52,443 nt of DNA from Pseudomonadota bacterium (GTDB lineage: Bacteria; Pseudomonadota; Gammaproteobacteria; Xanthomonadales; Rhodanobacteraceae). The translations under genes were made by a program, and so were the position numbers. Under the pieces are notes generated by a model. That model was not told where the DNA came from. It saw only the letters and a list, made by a program, of their open reading frames with translations, and did not search any database. Position 1 is the stretch's first letter. Each line of letters begins with the position of its first letter. Below, one piece after another: positions 8,732-16,869 of the stretch. Location of the stretch: NCBI GenBank assembly GCA_021795435.1, contig JAJYPJ010000011.1, positions 1 through 52,443 on the forward strand, written 5' to 3'.

Positions 8732-10464
8732 CCCGCAATCTCCGCACATGCAATCGCGGCGAACCGGCCGCCCGAATCCAGTAATGTCCGCGGCGTCCCG
8801 CTCTCGACGATTTTTCCGTCATGCAAGACGAGCACGTGATCCGCGCTCATAACGGCATCCAATCGGTGCGCAGCCATCAGCACCACGCGACTCGCGGCGG
8901 CTGCGCGAATTAGCCGCCCGATTGATCGCGCGCTTTCTGCATCTAGATGGGCCGTGGGTTCATCGAGCAACCAAAGGTCTGCAGAATCACGCAAAAAAGC
9001 ACGCGCCAAGGCCAAGCGCTGCAGCTCGCCCCCGGACAAGCCCAGCCCATTCTCTCCCAAGCGGGTATCCATGCCGGACGGTAGTCTTGACGCGACCATG
9101 TCGAGTCCGCTGTCAGCCAGAGCCCGATTGACCTTGTCACCATCAGCTCCGGGGTTGGCTATGAGCAAATTCTCCTTCAAGCTGAGGTCGAATACGTGGG
9201 GCTTCTGCGGCACCCAAGCGAGGCGCGCACGCCACCGGGACAGATCCAGCGCCTGGATATCAATGCCGTTTACGAGGATGTTGCCGGTCATGGGCGTCGC
9301 AAAACCGAGCAGCATGTCCAGCATGGTGCTCTTGCCTGCACCACTCTCGCCTACCAGCGCAATCAGGCCACGACCGAGCCGTATGTCAATGCCGTCAAGG
9401 AGAAGCCTGCGGCCGGCGTGTGCGAAGCGGACCCCCCGAAACTCAATTTCAGGCGACGTCGCGATCGGACCAGCGCATTGGACCATTTCAGTGCCTTGAT
9501 GCGCAGACGCCGAGAGTGCCCCATCGATCGTCTGCAACCCCTGGATGGCAGCGACTGCCTCCATTCGCGCGTGGCGTAGTCCGCCCAGTGCGCGCAACGG
9601 CAGGTAAAGTTCCGGCGCAAGCAGCAACACGAACATGCCGTCATGGAAAGGAATATCGCCCCATAGCAGCCTAAAGCCGATCAGGACCGCCACCACCGCA
9701 ATGCTGACGGTCGCGAAGAACTCCAGAACAAGTGACGATAGAAAGGCAATGCGCAGAACCTGCATGGATATCTTGCGGTAGTCCTCGCCTTCTGATTCGA
9801 GCTCATCGGCCACGCGCCAAGCCGCTCCCAACTGGCGGAGCGTTGTCAGGCCTCCGAGGACATCGACAAATGAACGACCCAGGCGGCGCAGCTGCTCAAA
9901 CCGCTCATGGCTAGCGCGCTCAGCGGCATGGCCAACAAAGACCATGAATAGCGGGACCATCGGCGCGCAGAGGACAAGAACCAGCCCGGAAATCCAATCC
10001 GCCGGAAGCGTGCATGCAATCACGATGGCCGGAACCAGCACTGCGGTCGCGGCACCCGGGATATAGCGCGCAAAATACGGCAGTACGGTGTCGACCCCAT
10101 CGACCAAACCTGTGATGAGCGCACCGCTTGCCCGGGATCTCAAACCAAGTACGCCGAGCGCTTGAACGCGTTCGAGAAGATGCATGCGCAGGTGCGCGCC
10201 GACGTCTTGGCTGGCATCGAATGCCAAGCTCCGCGCGCGCATCTGCAGCATGGCTCGCAATGGTGGCAGGAGGAAAAGGCATAGCCATTGTCGCCACAGC
10301 GAACTCCATGTCGCGTGATCCCACAACGAAACCGACAGGATTTCCGCGAGCAGCCAAGCCTGCGCGACCAACAACAGGGCCTGGATCGCAGTCAGCCCCG
10401 CACTGAAGAGGAGCGGCTTGCGAATCCGCCGCGCTTGGGAACGAAGCCAGTCAGTGGCCTGCAT
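8728..10464 (-). CDS. cydD: Heterodimeric ABC exporter subunit CydD
   Basis: A 578-residue half-transporter, partner of CydC. Six membrane helices occupy about residues 15-320. The ATPase domain carries Walker A GESGAGKSTM, signature LSGGELQRLALARAFL, Walker B LWLLDEPTAHLD and H-loop AAHRLD. Together CydD and CydC transport thiols (glutathione, cysteine) into the periplasm and support bd oxidase maturation. Start ATG 10464 is taken; a TTG at 10479 would add five residues and neither has a strong ribosome binding site. It lies about 70 bases after the cydX-like gene in the same orientation. Confidence 0.93.
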   Translation of the reverse strand: MQATDWLRSQARRIRKPLLFSAGLTAIQALLLVAQAWLLAEILSVSLWDHATWSSLWRQWLCLFLLPPLRAMLQMRARSLAFDASQDVGAHLRMHLLERVQALGVLGLRSRASGALITGLVDGVDTVLPYFARYIPGAATAVLVPAIVIACTLPADWISGLVLVLCAPMVPLFMVFVGHAAERASHERFEQLRRLGRSFVDVLGGLTTLRQLGAAWRVADELESEGEDYRKISMQVLRIAFLSSLVLEFFATVSIAVVAVLIGFRLLWGDIPFHDGMFVLLLAPELYLPLRALGGLRHARMEAVAAIQGLQTIDGALSASAHQGTEMVQCAGPIATSPEIEFRGVRFAHAGRRLLLDGIDIRLGRGLIALVGESGAGKSTMLDMLLGFATPMTGNILVNGIDIQALDLSRWRARLAWVPQKPHVFDLSLKENLLIANPGADGDKVNRALADSGLDMVASRLPSGMDTRLGENGLGLSGGELQRLALARAFLRDSADLWLLDEPTAHLDAESARSIGRLIRAAAASRVVLMAAHRLDAVMSADHVLVLHDGKIVESGTPRTLLDSGGRFAAIACAEIAG

Positions 10465-10536
10465 GGTGCACACGTCCAAACGCGAGGGCGGCGCGGCCGC
10501 CCAATACGGCCGTCTCGAAGCTCAGCTGAAGGCCAA

Positions 10537-10755
10537 TCAGGTCCGCGATCCGGCATCGGCACCAACATGGCTGGCGGCTTCGTGTTCCTCCTGGGTATCG
10601 AGCAATGCAGCACTTGCGGCGGAGATCAGCACGATCATGGCTGTCCCAACCATCCATGCGAAATACCAAGCTCCCCGGGCCCCAAGGAGCGCCGCCAGCA
10701 GGATTACCACAAAGGCTAGCATCAGGAACAAGACGAAATAGGCGAAGGTCTTCAT
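10537..10755 (-). CDS. cydX: CydX-like small subunit of cytochrome bd with an extra N-terminal helix
   Basis: The 72-residue membrane protein contains WYFAWMVGTAMIV (residues 30-42), closely matching the WYFAWILGT start of the ~37-residue CydX subunit of E. coli. An acidic tail (DTQEEHE) follows. CydX stabilises the heme b595/d site of CydAB. Unlike canonical CydX, this protein has an additional hydrophobic helix at residues 4-24 before the CydX part. The start is supported by a GGAGG five bases before ATG 10755, overlapping the cydB stop region, and there is no internal Met just before the WYFAW motif. It sits between cydB and cydD in the same operon. Confidence 0.82.
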   Translation of the reverse strand: MKTFAYFVLFLMLAFVVILLAALLGARGAWYFAWMVGTAMIVLISAASAALLDTQEEHEAASHVGADAGSRT

Positions 10756-10764
10756 GGCGCCTCC

Positions 10765-11898
10765 TCAATACGCATGTTCATCACGGGCGACATGGTCGGC
10801 GCTTACCTTGCCGCGCATAATCCAAAACGCCCAACTTGTGTACCAGAGGATCAGCGGTACGAAGATGATCGCCATTGCCAACATCCATGACAGTGTCAAT
10901 TGACTGGAACTCGAGTTCCACAACGTCAGACTCATGGACGGATCGCTGCTGGATGGCAACATGAACGGAAACAATGCGGCTCCTGCCGTGGCGATCACAC
11001 CAGCCCATGCGACGGCGCCTAGCCACCAGCCCAAATGCGAACGTCCCGCGCGACCCGCGAGAAACGCGCCCAGCATGCCGACGAACCCGGCAAGTGGCAG
11101 TACCCACAACACGGGGTGCATCCCGAAGTTGCTTTGCCAAGCTCCGGGCGCCAGAGTGACGGTCTGCTGGAGCGGCGTCTGTGGCACCCCAGGGCCCGGC
11201 CCGCCGACGACACTGTAGCCGGGGATAGCGCGTACCCAGAATCCCCCGATGGCAAACAACGCGAATGCGGCAGCCGCTCCGGCCTGCGCAACAGTCCGCG
11301 CACGCCGGTAAAGATCACCATCCGCGCCGTTCATGACGGTCAATGCACCCATCATCACCGAGAGTGACAGTGAAAGCAGACCCGTGAGGATGGCAAATGG
11401 ATTCAGCAAGTTCAGGAAGCTTCCCGTGTAAACGGAGGTCAGGTTCCACTGGAAGTGGAAGGGCACGCCGTGGAAGAGATTCCCGATCGCAGCGCCGAAG
11501 ATGATCATGGGGATCGCGCCGCTCACGAAAAGCGACCAGTCCCAGACAGTCCGCCAAGCAGGCGACGCGATCTTGCTCCGATACTCGAACCCGAGCGGAC
11601 GCACGATCATGGTCCACAGCAAGAGCAGCATTACCACGTAGAAGCCAGAGAACGCGGTTGCGTAGATCAACGGGAACGCGGCGAAGATCGCACCGCCACC
11701 GAGAATGAACCAGACTTGGTTTCCATCCCAGTGAGGACCGATGATATTCAGCGCCACGCGGCGCTCCAAGTCGGTACGTCCGACGATGCGCAGGATCGCA
11801 CCAACTCCCATGTCCATGCCCACCATGACCGCGAGCCCGATCAGAAGCACCCCGAGCAGAAGCCACCAGATCACTTGCAGCATTGCGTAGAGACCCAT
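10765..11898 (-). CDS. cydB: Cytochrome bd ubiquinol oxidase subunit II
   Basis: A 377-residue integral membrane protein with 8-9 predicted helices. The diagnostic N-terminal region (GMDMGVGAILRIVGRTDLERR, then GPHWDGNQVWFILGGGAIFAAFP) includes the WDGNQVW signature of CydB. With CydA it forms the high-affinity oxidase that reduces oxygen to water with electrons from ubiquinol. ATG 11898 follows a good GGAGGG eight bases upstream. The gene starts three bases after the cydA stop and is followed after nine bases by the cydX-like gene. Confidence 0.97.
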   Translation of the reverse strand: MGLYAMLQVIWWLLLGVLLIGLAVMVGMDMGVGAILRIVGRTDLERRVALNIIGPHWDGNQVWFILGGGAIFAAFPLIYATAFSGFYVVMLLLLWTMIVRPLGFEYRSKIASPAWRTVWDWSLFVSGAIPMIIFGAAIGNLFHGVPFHFQWNLTSVYTGSFLNLLNPFAILTGLLSLSLSVMMGALTVMNGADGDLYRRARTVAQAGAAAAFALFAIGGFWVRAIPGYSVVGGPGPGVPQTPLQQTVTLAPGAWQSNFGMHPVLWVLPLAGFVGMLGAFLAGRAGRSHLGWWLGAVAWAGVIATAGAALFPFMLPSSSDPSMSLTLWNSSSSQLTLSWMLAMAIIFVPLILWYTSWAFWIMRGKVSADHVARDEHAY

Positions 11899-11901
11899 GG
11901 C

Positions 11902-13518
11902 TCAACCCTCCAAGTTCGTTTCACGGGGCGCGGCGGGGAGCGGCCGCGGAGCCAGTACCGGGCGCGGGCGCGGCCGTGGCGCCGCGCCACCTTCGTGTCC
12001 AGACTCCTCGGGTCCATGGCGGATCGCACGGACCATCAGGTACATCTCGACGATGATGAACGCCGTGTACACGGCGATGAAGCCCGTCAGCGAGAAGGCC
12101 ATGTAACCGACGCTGTGGGTCGAGGCGCTCATCCACGTCGGCAGCATGCCATAGACGGTCCAAGGCTGACGGCCGAGTTCGGCCACCAACCAGCCTGCTT
12201 CGTTGGCCAGGAACGGCACCGGGATCATCCATAGCGCGGCCTTCAAGAACCATGCCTTTTCCTGCACGCGGTTCCGCAGCGAATACAGGACCGCCAACAC
12301 AAAAAAGGCGAGCATCAGCAAACCAAACCCCACCATCAGTCGGAACGACCAAAACACGGCCGCCACGGGCGGAATGCTGTCGCGGGCCGCGCGCGCAATA
12401 TCCTGAGGTGTGACCTTCTCCAGATCGGGTGCGTATCGCTGCACCAGGAAGCCGTACCCGAGGTCCTGTTCGTGCAACTTGAACTGCGCCAGTGCAGCCG
12501 CATCGTTCGGGTGCTTCGACAACACTTGAAGCGCCTCAACCGCGGGAATGCCATTGTCGATCCTGAGTGCAGCCTGCTGCTCAAGTTCGTCCACGCCGGG
12601 TACCGTACCATCGAGTGAATGGGTTACCAGCAACGAGAGCAAGGCCGGGACCTGCACTGCCGCATGGTTCTCCTGCATCGCCTGATCTGGAAACGCAATC
12701 AGGTTGAATGGCATCGGAGCGGCTTCGCTCCTCCACAATCCTTCCATCGCCGCAAGCTTGGTTGGCTGCGCCTGCGCGTCCACGAAACCAAGCGCGTCAC
12801 CCAGCGTGATGACCCCAATGGTTGCCATCACTCCAAACAATGCCGCCATTCGGAAAGACCGCTTGGCCAGTTCCGTATGGCGGTTGCGCAGGAGGTAAAA
12901 AGCACTGACCCCGGCGACAAAGATCGCCGCCGTCACATAGCCTGCAATGCTTGTATGCACGAACTTGGACTGGGCATCCGGACTGAACACCAATCGCGGA
13001 AAGCTCGACAACTGCATGCGCATGGTCGTCGGGTCGAACACGGCGCCCTGCGGATCCTGCATGAAGCTGTTGGCGATCAGTATCCACAGGGCTGAAAGGT
13101 TCGAGCCCAGGGCCACGAGCCAGGTCACCGCCAGATGTTGGCCCTTGGAAAGACGCTCCCAGCCGAACACCATCAGGCCGACGAACGTGGATTCCATGAA
13201 GAATGCCATCAAGCCTTCGATCGCAAGAGGGGCGCCGAAGATGTCGCCAACGAAGCTCGAGTAGAACGACCAATTTGTTCCAAACTGGAACTCCATGGTC
13301 AGGCCGGTAGCGACGCCGAGGGCAAAGTTGATCATGAACAGCTTGCCCCAGAATTGCGTCATCTGCCGATAAATGGGCTTACCGGTCGTGACGTAGACCG
13401 TTTCCATCGCCGCCAGCAGAAAGCTGAGCCCCAGCGTCAATGGCACGAACAGGAAGTGGTACAGCGCGGTCGCGGCAAATTGGATGCGCGAGAGCTCAAC
13501 AACGGTTCCATTGATCAT
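11902..13518 (-). CDS. cydA: Cytochrome bd ubiquinol oxidase subunit I
   Basis: The 538-residue heme-binding subunit. H21 in YHFLFVPLTLGLS, the histidine in KFVHTSIAGYV and the methionine in FWSFRLMVGFG correspond to the heme b595, b558 and d ligands of E. coli CydA (H19, H186, M393). The length and the long segment between helices 6 and 7 indicate a long Q-loop (L-type) enzyme. The C-terminus carries a Pro/Arg-rich tail (PRPRPRPVLAPRP) not expected for the family. ATG 13518 overlaps the stop of a 24-codon upstream ORF. An FNR-type palindrome lies about 245 bases upstream. This is the first gene of the cydABX-DC operon. Confidence 0.97.
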   Translation of the reverse strand: MINGTVVELSRIQFAATALYHFLFVPLTLGLSFLLAAMETVYVTTGKPIYRQMTQFWGKLFMINFALGVATGLTMEFQFGTNWSFYSSFVGDIFGAPLAIEGLMAFFMESTFVGLMVFGWERLSKGQHLAVTWLVALGSNLSALWILIANSFMQDPQGAVFDPTTMRMQLSSFPRLVFSPDAQSKFVHTSIAGYVTAAIFVAGVSAFYLLRNRHTELAKRSFRMAALFGVMATIGVITLGDALGFVDAQAQPTKLAAMEGLWRSEAAPMPFNLIAFPDQAMQENHAAVQVPALLSLLVTHSLDGTVPGVDELEQQAALRIDNGIPAVEALQVLSKHPNDAAALAQFKLHEQDLGYGFLVQRYAPDLEKVTPQDIARAARDSIPPVAAVFWSFRLMVGFGLLMLAFFVLAVLYSLRNRVQEKAWFLKAALWMIPVPFLANEAGWLVAELGRQPWTVYGMLPTWMSASTHSVGYMAFSLTGFIAVYTAFIIVEMYLMVRAIRHGPEESGHEGGAAPRPRPRPVLAPRPLPAAPRETNLEG

Positions 13519-13589
13519 GACTGCTTGCCTCGCTCTTCCAAAAGGATGAAGGCTGTGGCCTTACGGGGCGATTGGTCCGCCTGCTTCAT
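13515..13589 (-). CDS. Possible 24-residue leader peptide overlapping the cydA start
   Basis: ATG 13589 opens a 24-codon ORF (MKQADQSPRKATAFILLEER, then GKQS). GGGAGG lies seven bases before it, a better ribosome binding site than that of cydA itself. Its TGA overlaps the cydA ATG in an ATGA junction. Translational coupling to cydA is plausible. I recognise no family. The same frame is open further upstream to 13793 without an obvious ribosome binding site, so chance cannot be excluded. Confidence 0.35.
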   Translation of the reverse strand: MKQADQSPRKATAFILLEERGKQS

Positions 13590-13730
13590 TGCACCGCCTC
13601 CCGGCACGCGACGCTGCGCCCCAGACCGGCCATGCGGCTGCGAACCCAGGTTGGGATAGTCCATCCAGCCGCTGCATGCGCGCATCGACGATACTCCCCG
13701 TCCGACAGGGACGCCCATTAATACGAACTC

Positions 13731-13772
13731 ATTACGACGCATGCGAAGTCCGACGGCATTGACGGTAGTCAA
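13731..13772 (-). promoter_or_regulatory. FNR/ANR-type site and -10 element for the cyd operon
   Basis: TTGACGGTAGTCAA at 13759-13772 is a perfect palindrome of the CRP/FNR-family form TTGAC-N4-GTCAA. It differs from the FNR consensus TTGAT-N4-ATCAA at one base per half-site. On the minus strand CGTAAT (13736-13731) lies exactly where the -10 box should be if the site is centred at -41.5, giving a start near 13724 and a ~200-base leader before cydA. The site could also act on the divergent gene at 13863. The rest of 13590-13862 shows no other feature I can support. Confidence 0.6.
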
Positions 13773-13862
13773 TTCTCGCGCAGGGAACCGCAAGCGCGCA
13801 TCGTGGTCTAGGCTGCTCCCGCTGCGACAAGGCGTCGCAAATACCGTATTTCGGACCCTTCC

Positions 13863-14846
13863 ATGACCCTGACTTCAGGCAACACCCGATTCCTGGCCCA
13901 CGGCATTGCACTGTGCTTCGCGACCGTCATGGTGGTAGCAACTCGCCAAGTGACCGCGGCCACGACACCACCGTCTGGGCCGCTGGTCCACGCAATGCAA
14001 AAGCAGGTGTTGACGCGCGTCACGGCCCCGCCCCCCACGCGTCCGGATCTACTGCACCCCGAGCCCTGGCTCGCAGGCGTGACGCAGGAACCGGAGGTCG
14101 GGCCTGTCACGCTTTACGGACCACCATCAAACGTCCCCGTGCGCGGACTGGCGCTGTTCGCCTCCGGCGACGGAGGCTGGAATCTGGGCGTCATCGACAT
14201 GGCGCGCCGTGCTGCCGCGAGCGGGCTCTGGGTCGCAGGCTTCAGCACGCCCACCTATTTCCGGAGCTTGGCGACAAAGCCGGCGAGCGTATGCGCAAAT
14301 GCTGCCGGCACGCTGAAGACATTGGCGACGAGCCTCGAGGGGCAATTGGGCCTTGACACGCGACTGCCCGTGGTACTGATCGGATACTCCTCGGGTGCGA
14401 CATTGGTCTACGCTGCGCTTATCCAGGCCCAGCCGGGCGTATTCCAAGGCGGCTTGAGCCTCGGCTTTTGCCCGGAACTTGAGGTACGGCATCCTTTCTG
14501 CCCTGGCGTCGGCAACTTGAGCGTCACGCGGTCGAAGATGCCCCCGCATTGGCCTGCACTGGTGCGCAACACCCGGGTCCAAGCCCCTTGGCATATTCTC
14601 CAAGGCGAGATCGACGAAGTATGCGCCCCGTCCTACGCGCCGCAGTTCGTTGCGGGCGTTCCGGGCGCGAAAGCGTGGGTACTCCCGCACGTGGGCCATG
14701 GCTTCGGGTATCCACGCAATTGGGGCTTGCAGTACATACAGGCACTGGATTCGTTGTTGCCGAACCGGTCGATAGGTCCGGCCTCCGCGGCTCCTGAAGC
14801 ACCAGCCCGTCCGGCGCCACTGCCGGGACGCAATGCGGGCCACTGA
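13863..14846 (+). CDS. VirJ/AcvB-like secreted alpha/beta hydrolase
   Basis: A 327-residue protein with an N-terminal hydrophobic signal (residues ~10-33) and an alpha/beta hydrolase core. ASGDGGWNLGVIDMA, STPTYFRS and IGYSSGA match the VirJ family pattern (GDGGW, YFW-like and GYSfGAD); the nucleophile serine is near residue 176. The acid/His end is represented by DEVCAP and HVGHGF. AcvB/VirJ proteins are periplasmic. AcvB of Agrobacterium hydrolyses lysyl-phosphatidylglycerol, and VirJ was linked to T-DNA transfer. The C-terminus is Pro/Ala-rich. No mprF/lpiA or type IV secretion genes are nearby, so the substrate is open. It may share the FNR-type site with the cyd operon. Confidence 0.7.
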   Translation: MTLTSGNTRFLAHGIALCFATVMVVATRQVTAATTPPSGPLVHAMQKQVLTRVTAPPPTRPDLLHPEPWLAGVTQEPEVGPVTLYGPPSNVPVRGLALFASGDGGWNLGVIDMARRAAASGLWVAGFSTPTYFRSLATKPASVCANAAGTLKTLATSLEGQLGLDTRLPVVLIGYSSGATLVYAALIQAQPGVFQGGLSLGFCPELEVRHPFCPGVGNLSVTRSKMPPHWPALVRNTRVQAPWHILQGEIDEVCAPSYAPQFVAGVPGAKAWVLPHVGHGFGYPRNWGLQYIQALDSLLPNRSIGPASAAPEAPARPAPLPGRNAGH

Positions 14847-14857
14847 CCACGGTCGAT

Positions 14858-15853
14858 TCAGGAGAGCCGTGCACGGTCCTCTGCTGCCAAGCCGCCCAGT
14901 TTGCGCGCTGCGTCAAGCAGGGCGGTTCGACCATGACGCCCGTGAAGCAGGCATGGCAACTCGGAACTGAAGGCTCGCGGAACAATGCCGAGCATGCTCA
15001 ATCCGTTCTTCTGGCCCACCGAGTCCAGCGCCAGAGATCGAAAATTGTCCAAGCTGATCGGCTTACCAGGCAGCAGTTCGCCAATCCTGGCCTGAACAGC
15101 CCCCAGCGCGTCCGGCAGGGGAAGCACCCACCGGCGCAAACCAGCGGCAGCCGCCACCATGCGAACGATGCGCACCAATTCGAGCGTCTCAGGACCAAAG
15201 AGTTCGTAGACTTGGCCCACGCTGCTCGGCCCCGCCATGATCGCGCGCATCATCGCCTCGACGACATCCTCGACAGCCACCGGCGCCAGGTGTGCATGCG
15301 GACGAGCCAATGGCAGCACGGGAAGCATGCCCAGTAGCCTGGCGAAGCGCGTCACCAGCCCATCGCCGACGCCGAAAATTACCGAGGGCCGATAGATGGT
15401 CCACTGCAAACCGGAGGCGCGAACGACCCGCTCCGCCTCGCCCCGGGTGACCAGGTACATCGATTGGCCTTCGCCAGCGCGCAGGGAACTCATTTGGTGA
15501 ATTCTCCGCGCGCCAGACTCGCGACATGCGGCGACAAGCGTCGCCGTCAGGTCCACATGCGCCTTGCGGAACTTCGCACTGCCAGTTTCATTGAGAATGC
15601 CGACCAAGTTGATGACGGCATCGCTTCCGCGAAGGTAGCGAACCAACGTGGCACGGTCGTAAATGTTCGCGCTATAAACCGAGACGCCTGGCAGGATCCC
15701 GAGTTCGCGGTGCTTTTCACGATTGCGCGAGAGCACGCGCACGCCATGTCCCTGCGCGGCCAGCCGCGCAACAAGGCGGCTACCGACGAACCCCGTGCCG
15801 CCCAGCAGCAGCAGGTTCAGCCTCCGCGGAGCATTTCGTGGCTGGGTGTTCAT
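14858..15853 (-). CDS. NDUFA9-like atypical short-chain dehydrogenase
   Basis: A 331-residue NAD(P)-binding protein of the complex I NDUFA9-like family of bacteria. LLLGGTGFVGSRLVARLAAQG (residues ~15-35) is the GxxGxxG nucleotide-binding site. It is followed by NLVGIL, HQMSSL and TIYRPSVIFGVGD, typical of extended atypical SDRs in which the YxxxK catalytic pair is degenerate. Homologues are variously annotated as ubiquinone-related or sugar epimerase. No complex I genes are nearby, so involvement in respiration is unproven. ATG 15853 overlaps the stop of the quinone-oxidoreductase gene (ATGA). It is third in the slt-qor operon. Confidence 0.85.
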   Translation of the reverse strand: MNTQPRNAPRRLNLLLLGGTGFVGSRLVARLAAQGHGVRVLSRNREKHRELGILPGVSVYSANIYDRATLVRYLRGSDAVINLVGILNETGSAKFRKAHVDLTATLVAACRESGARRIHQMSSLRAGEGQSMYLVTRGEAERVVRASGLQWTIYRPSVIFGVGDGLVTRFARLLGMLPVLPLARPHAHLAPVAVEDVVEAMMRAIMAGPSSVGQVYELFGPETLELVRIVRMVAAAAGLRRWVLPLPDALGAVQARIGELLPGKPISLDNFRSLALDSVGQKNGLSMLGIVPRAFSSELPCLLHGRHGRTALLDAARKLGGLAAEDRARLS

Positions 15854-16869
15854 GGACTGATCTCCGGATTCCCCTGGGAGGTTGGGTGATCACTCACTGC
15901 AAGGACGAATTTTCCCACATGTGCGCCAGCTTCAAGTCGCCGGTGTGCCTCGACCACTGCGGTAAATGGAAGCACATCCTGGATAACCGGACGCACCTCA
16001 CCCGATTCCAGCATCGGCCACGCCCGCTGGCGCAAATCCGCGGCAATGGCGGCCTTGGACGCCGCTGTCTGCGGACGAAGCGTCGAGCCAGTAACGATGA
16101 TCCGCTTCCGCATGAGCAACGACAGGTCCAAGGAGCCGACGCGCCCGTGTTGCGTCGCGATCTGGATTAGGCGACCTTCTTCGGCCAGCAATTCAATGTT
16201 CCGTGGAAGGTAATCGCCACCCACCATATCGAGGATGACATTCGCGCCCTGCGGCGCCATCGTCCTGAGTCCGGAAACGAAATCCTCCTGTCGATAATTG
16301 AAGCACTGGCGTGCCCCGATTCGCTCGCACGCTGCGCATTTCTCAGCAGTCCCCGCAGTGGCGTAGACATGCGCCCCCTTTCCGCGTGCAAGCTGGATGG
16401 CCAGCGTACCGATGCCGCTAGCGCCGCCATGAACAAGCACGACCTCGCCAGGCACAAGGCGCCCACGCATGAAGAGGTTTCCCCAGACCGTGAAGAGCGT
16501 TTCCGGGAGCGCCGCAGCCTCCGCCATGCTGTAGCCCCTGGGTAGCGGCAGGCACTGCCCCGCCGGAACCGTCACGAATTCCGCATATCCGCCACCGTTG
16601 CACAAGGCGCAGATTGGGTCACCCAGACGCCAGCCCTCAACATGATCTCCCAAAGCCGCGACGTGACCGGCAACCTCAAGGCCCGGCAGATCCGAAGCGC
16701 CTGGCGGTGGAGGATAGACCCCAGCGCGCTGTGCAAGATCCGGACGATTAATCCCAGCCGCCTGAACGGCAATCAAGACCTCACCAGCGTTTGGCTTCGG
16801 CCGCGGGCGTTGCGAAAAGCGAAGCACTTCCGGTCCACCCGGTATGCTGATCTCAACGACGCGCATCAT
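15850..16869 (-). CDS. NAD(P)H quinone oxidoreductase, PIG3/zeta-crystallin type
   Basis: A 339-residue zinc-free medium-chain dehydrogenase. The features are EVLIAVQAAGINRPDLAQRAGVYPPPPGASD near the N-terminus (the PIG3 signature), LPETLFTVWGNLF, and the nucleotide-binding VHGGASGIGTLAIQLA. The family transfers electrons from NADPH to quinones. The start at 16869 is chosen because it overlaps the slt stop as ATGA; a GTG at 16881 is possible. It overlaps the next gene by four bases in turn, so slt, this gene and the NDUFA9-like gene form a tightly coupled unit. Confidence 0.9.
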   Translation of the reverse strand: MMRVVEISIPGGPEVLRFSQRPRPKPNAGEVLIAVQAAGINRPDLAQRAGVYPPPPGASDLPGLEVAGHVAALGDHVEGWRLGDPICALCNGGGYAEFVTVPAGQCLPLPRGYSMAEAAALPETLFTVWGNLFMRGRLVPGEVVLVHGGASGIGTLAIQLARGKGAHVYATAGTAEKCAACERIGARQCFNYRQEDFVSGLRTMAPQGANVILDMVGGDYLPRNIELLAEEGRLIQIATQHGRVGSLDLSLLMRKRIIVTGSTLRPQTAASKAAIAADLRQRAWPMLESGEVRPVIQDVLPFTAVVEAHRRLEAGAHVGKFVLAVSDHPTSQGNPEISP

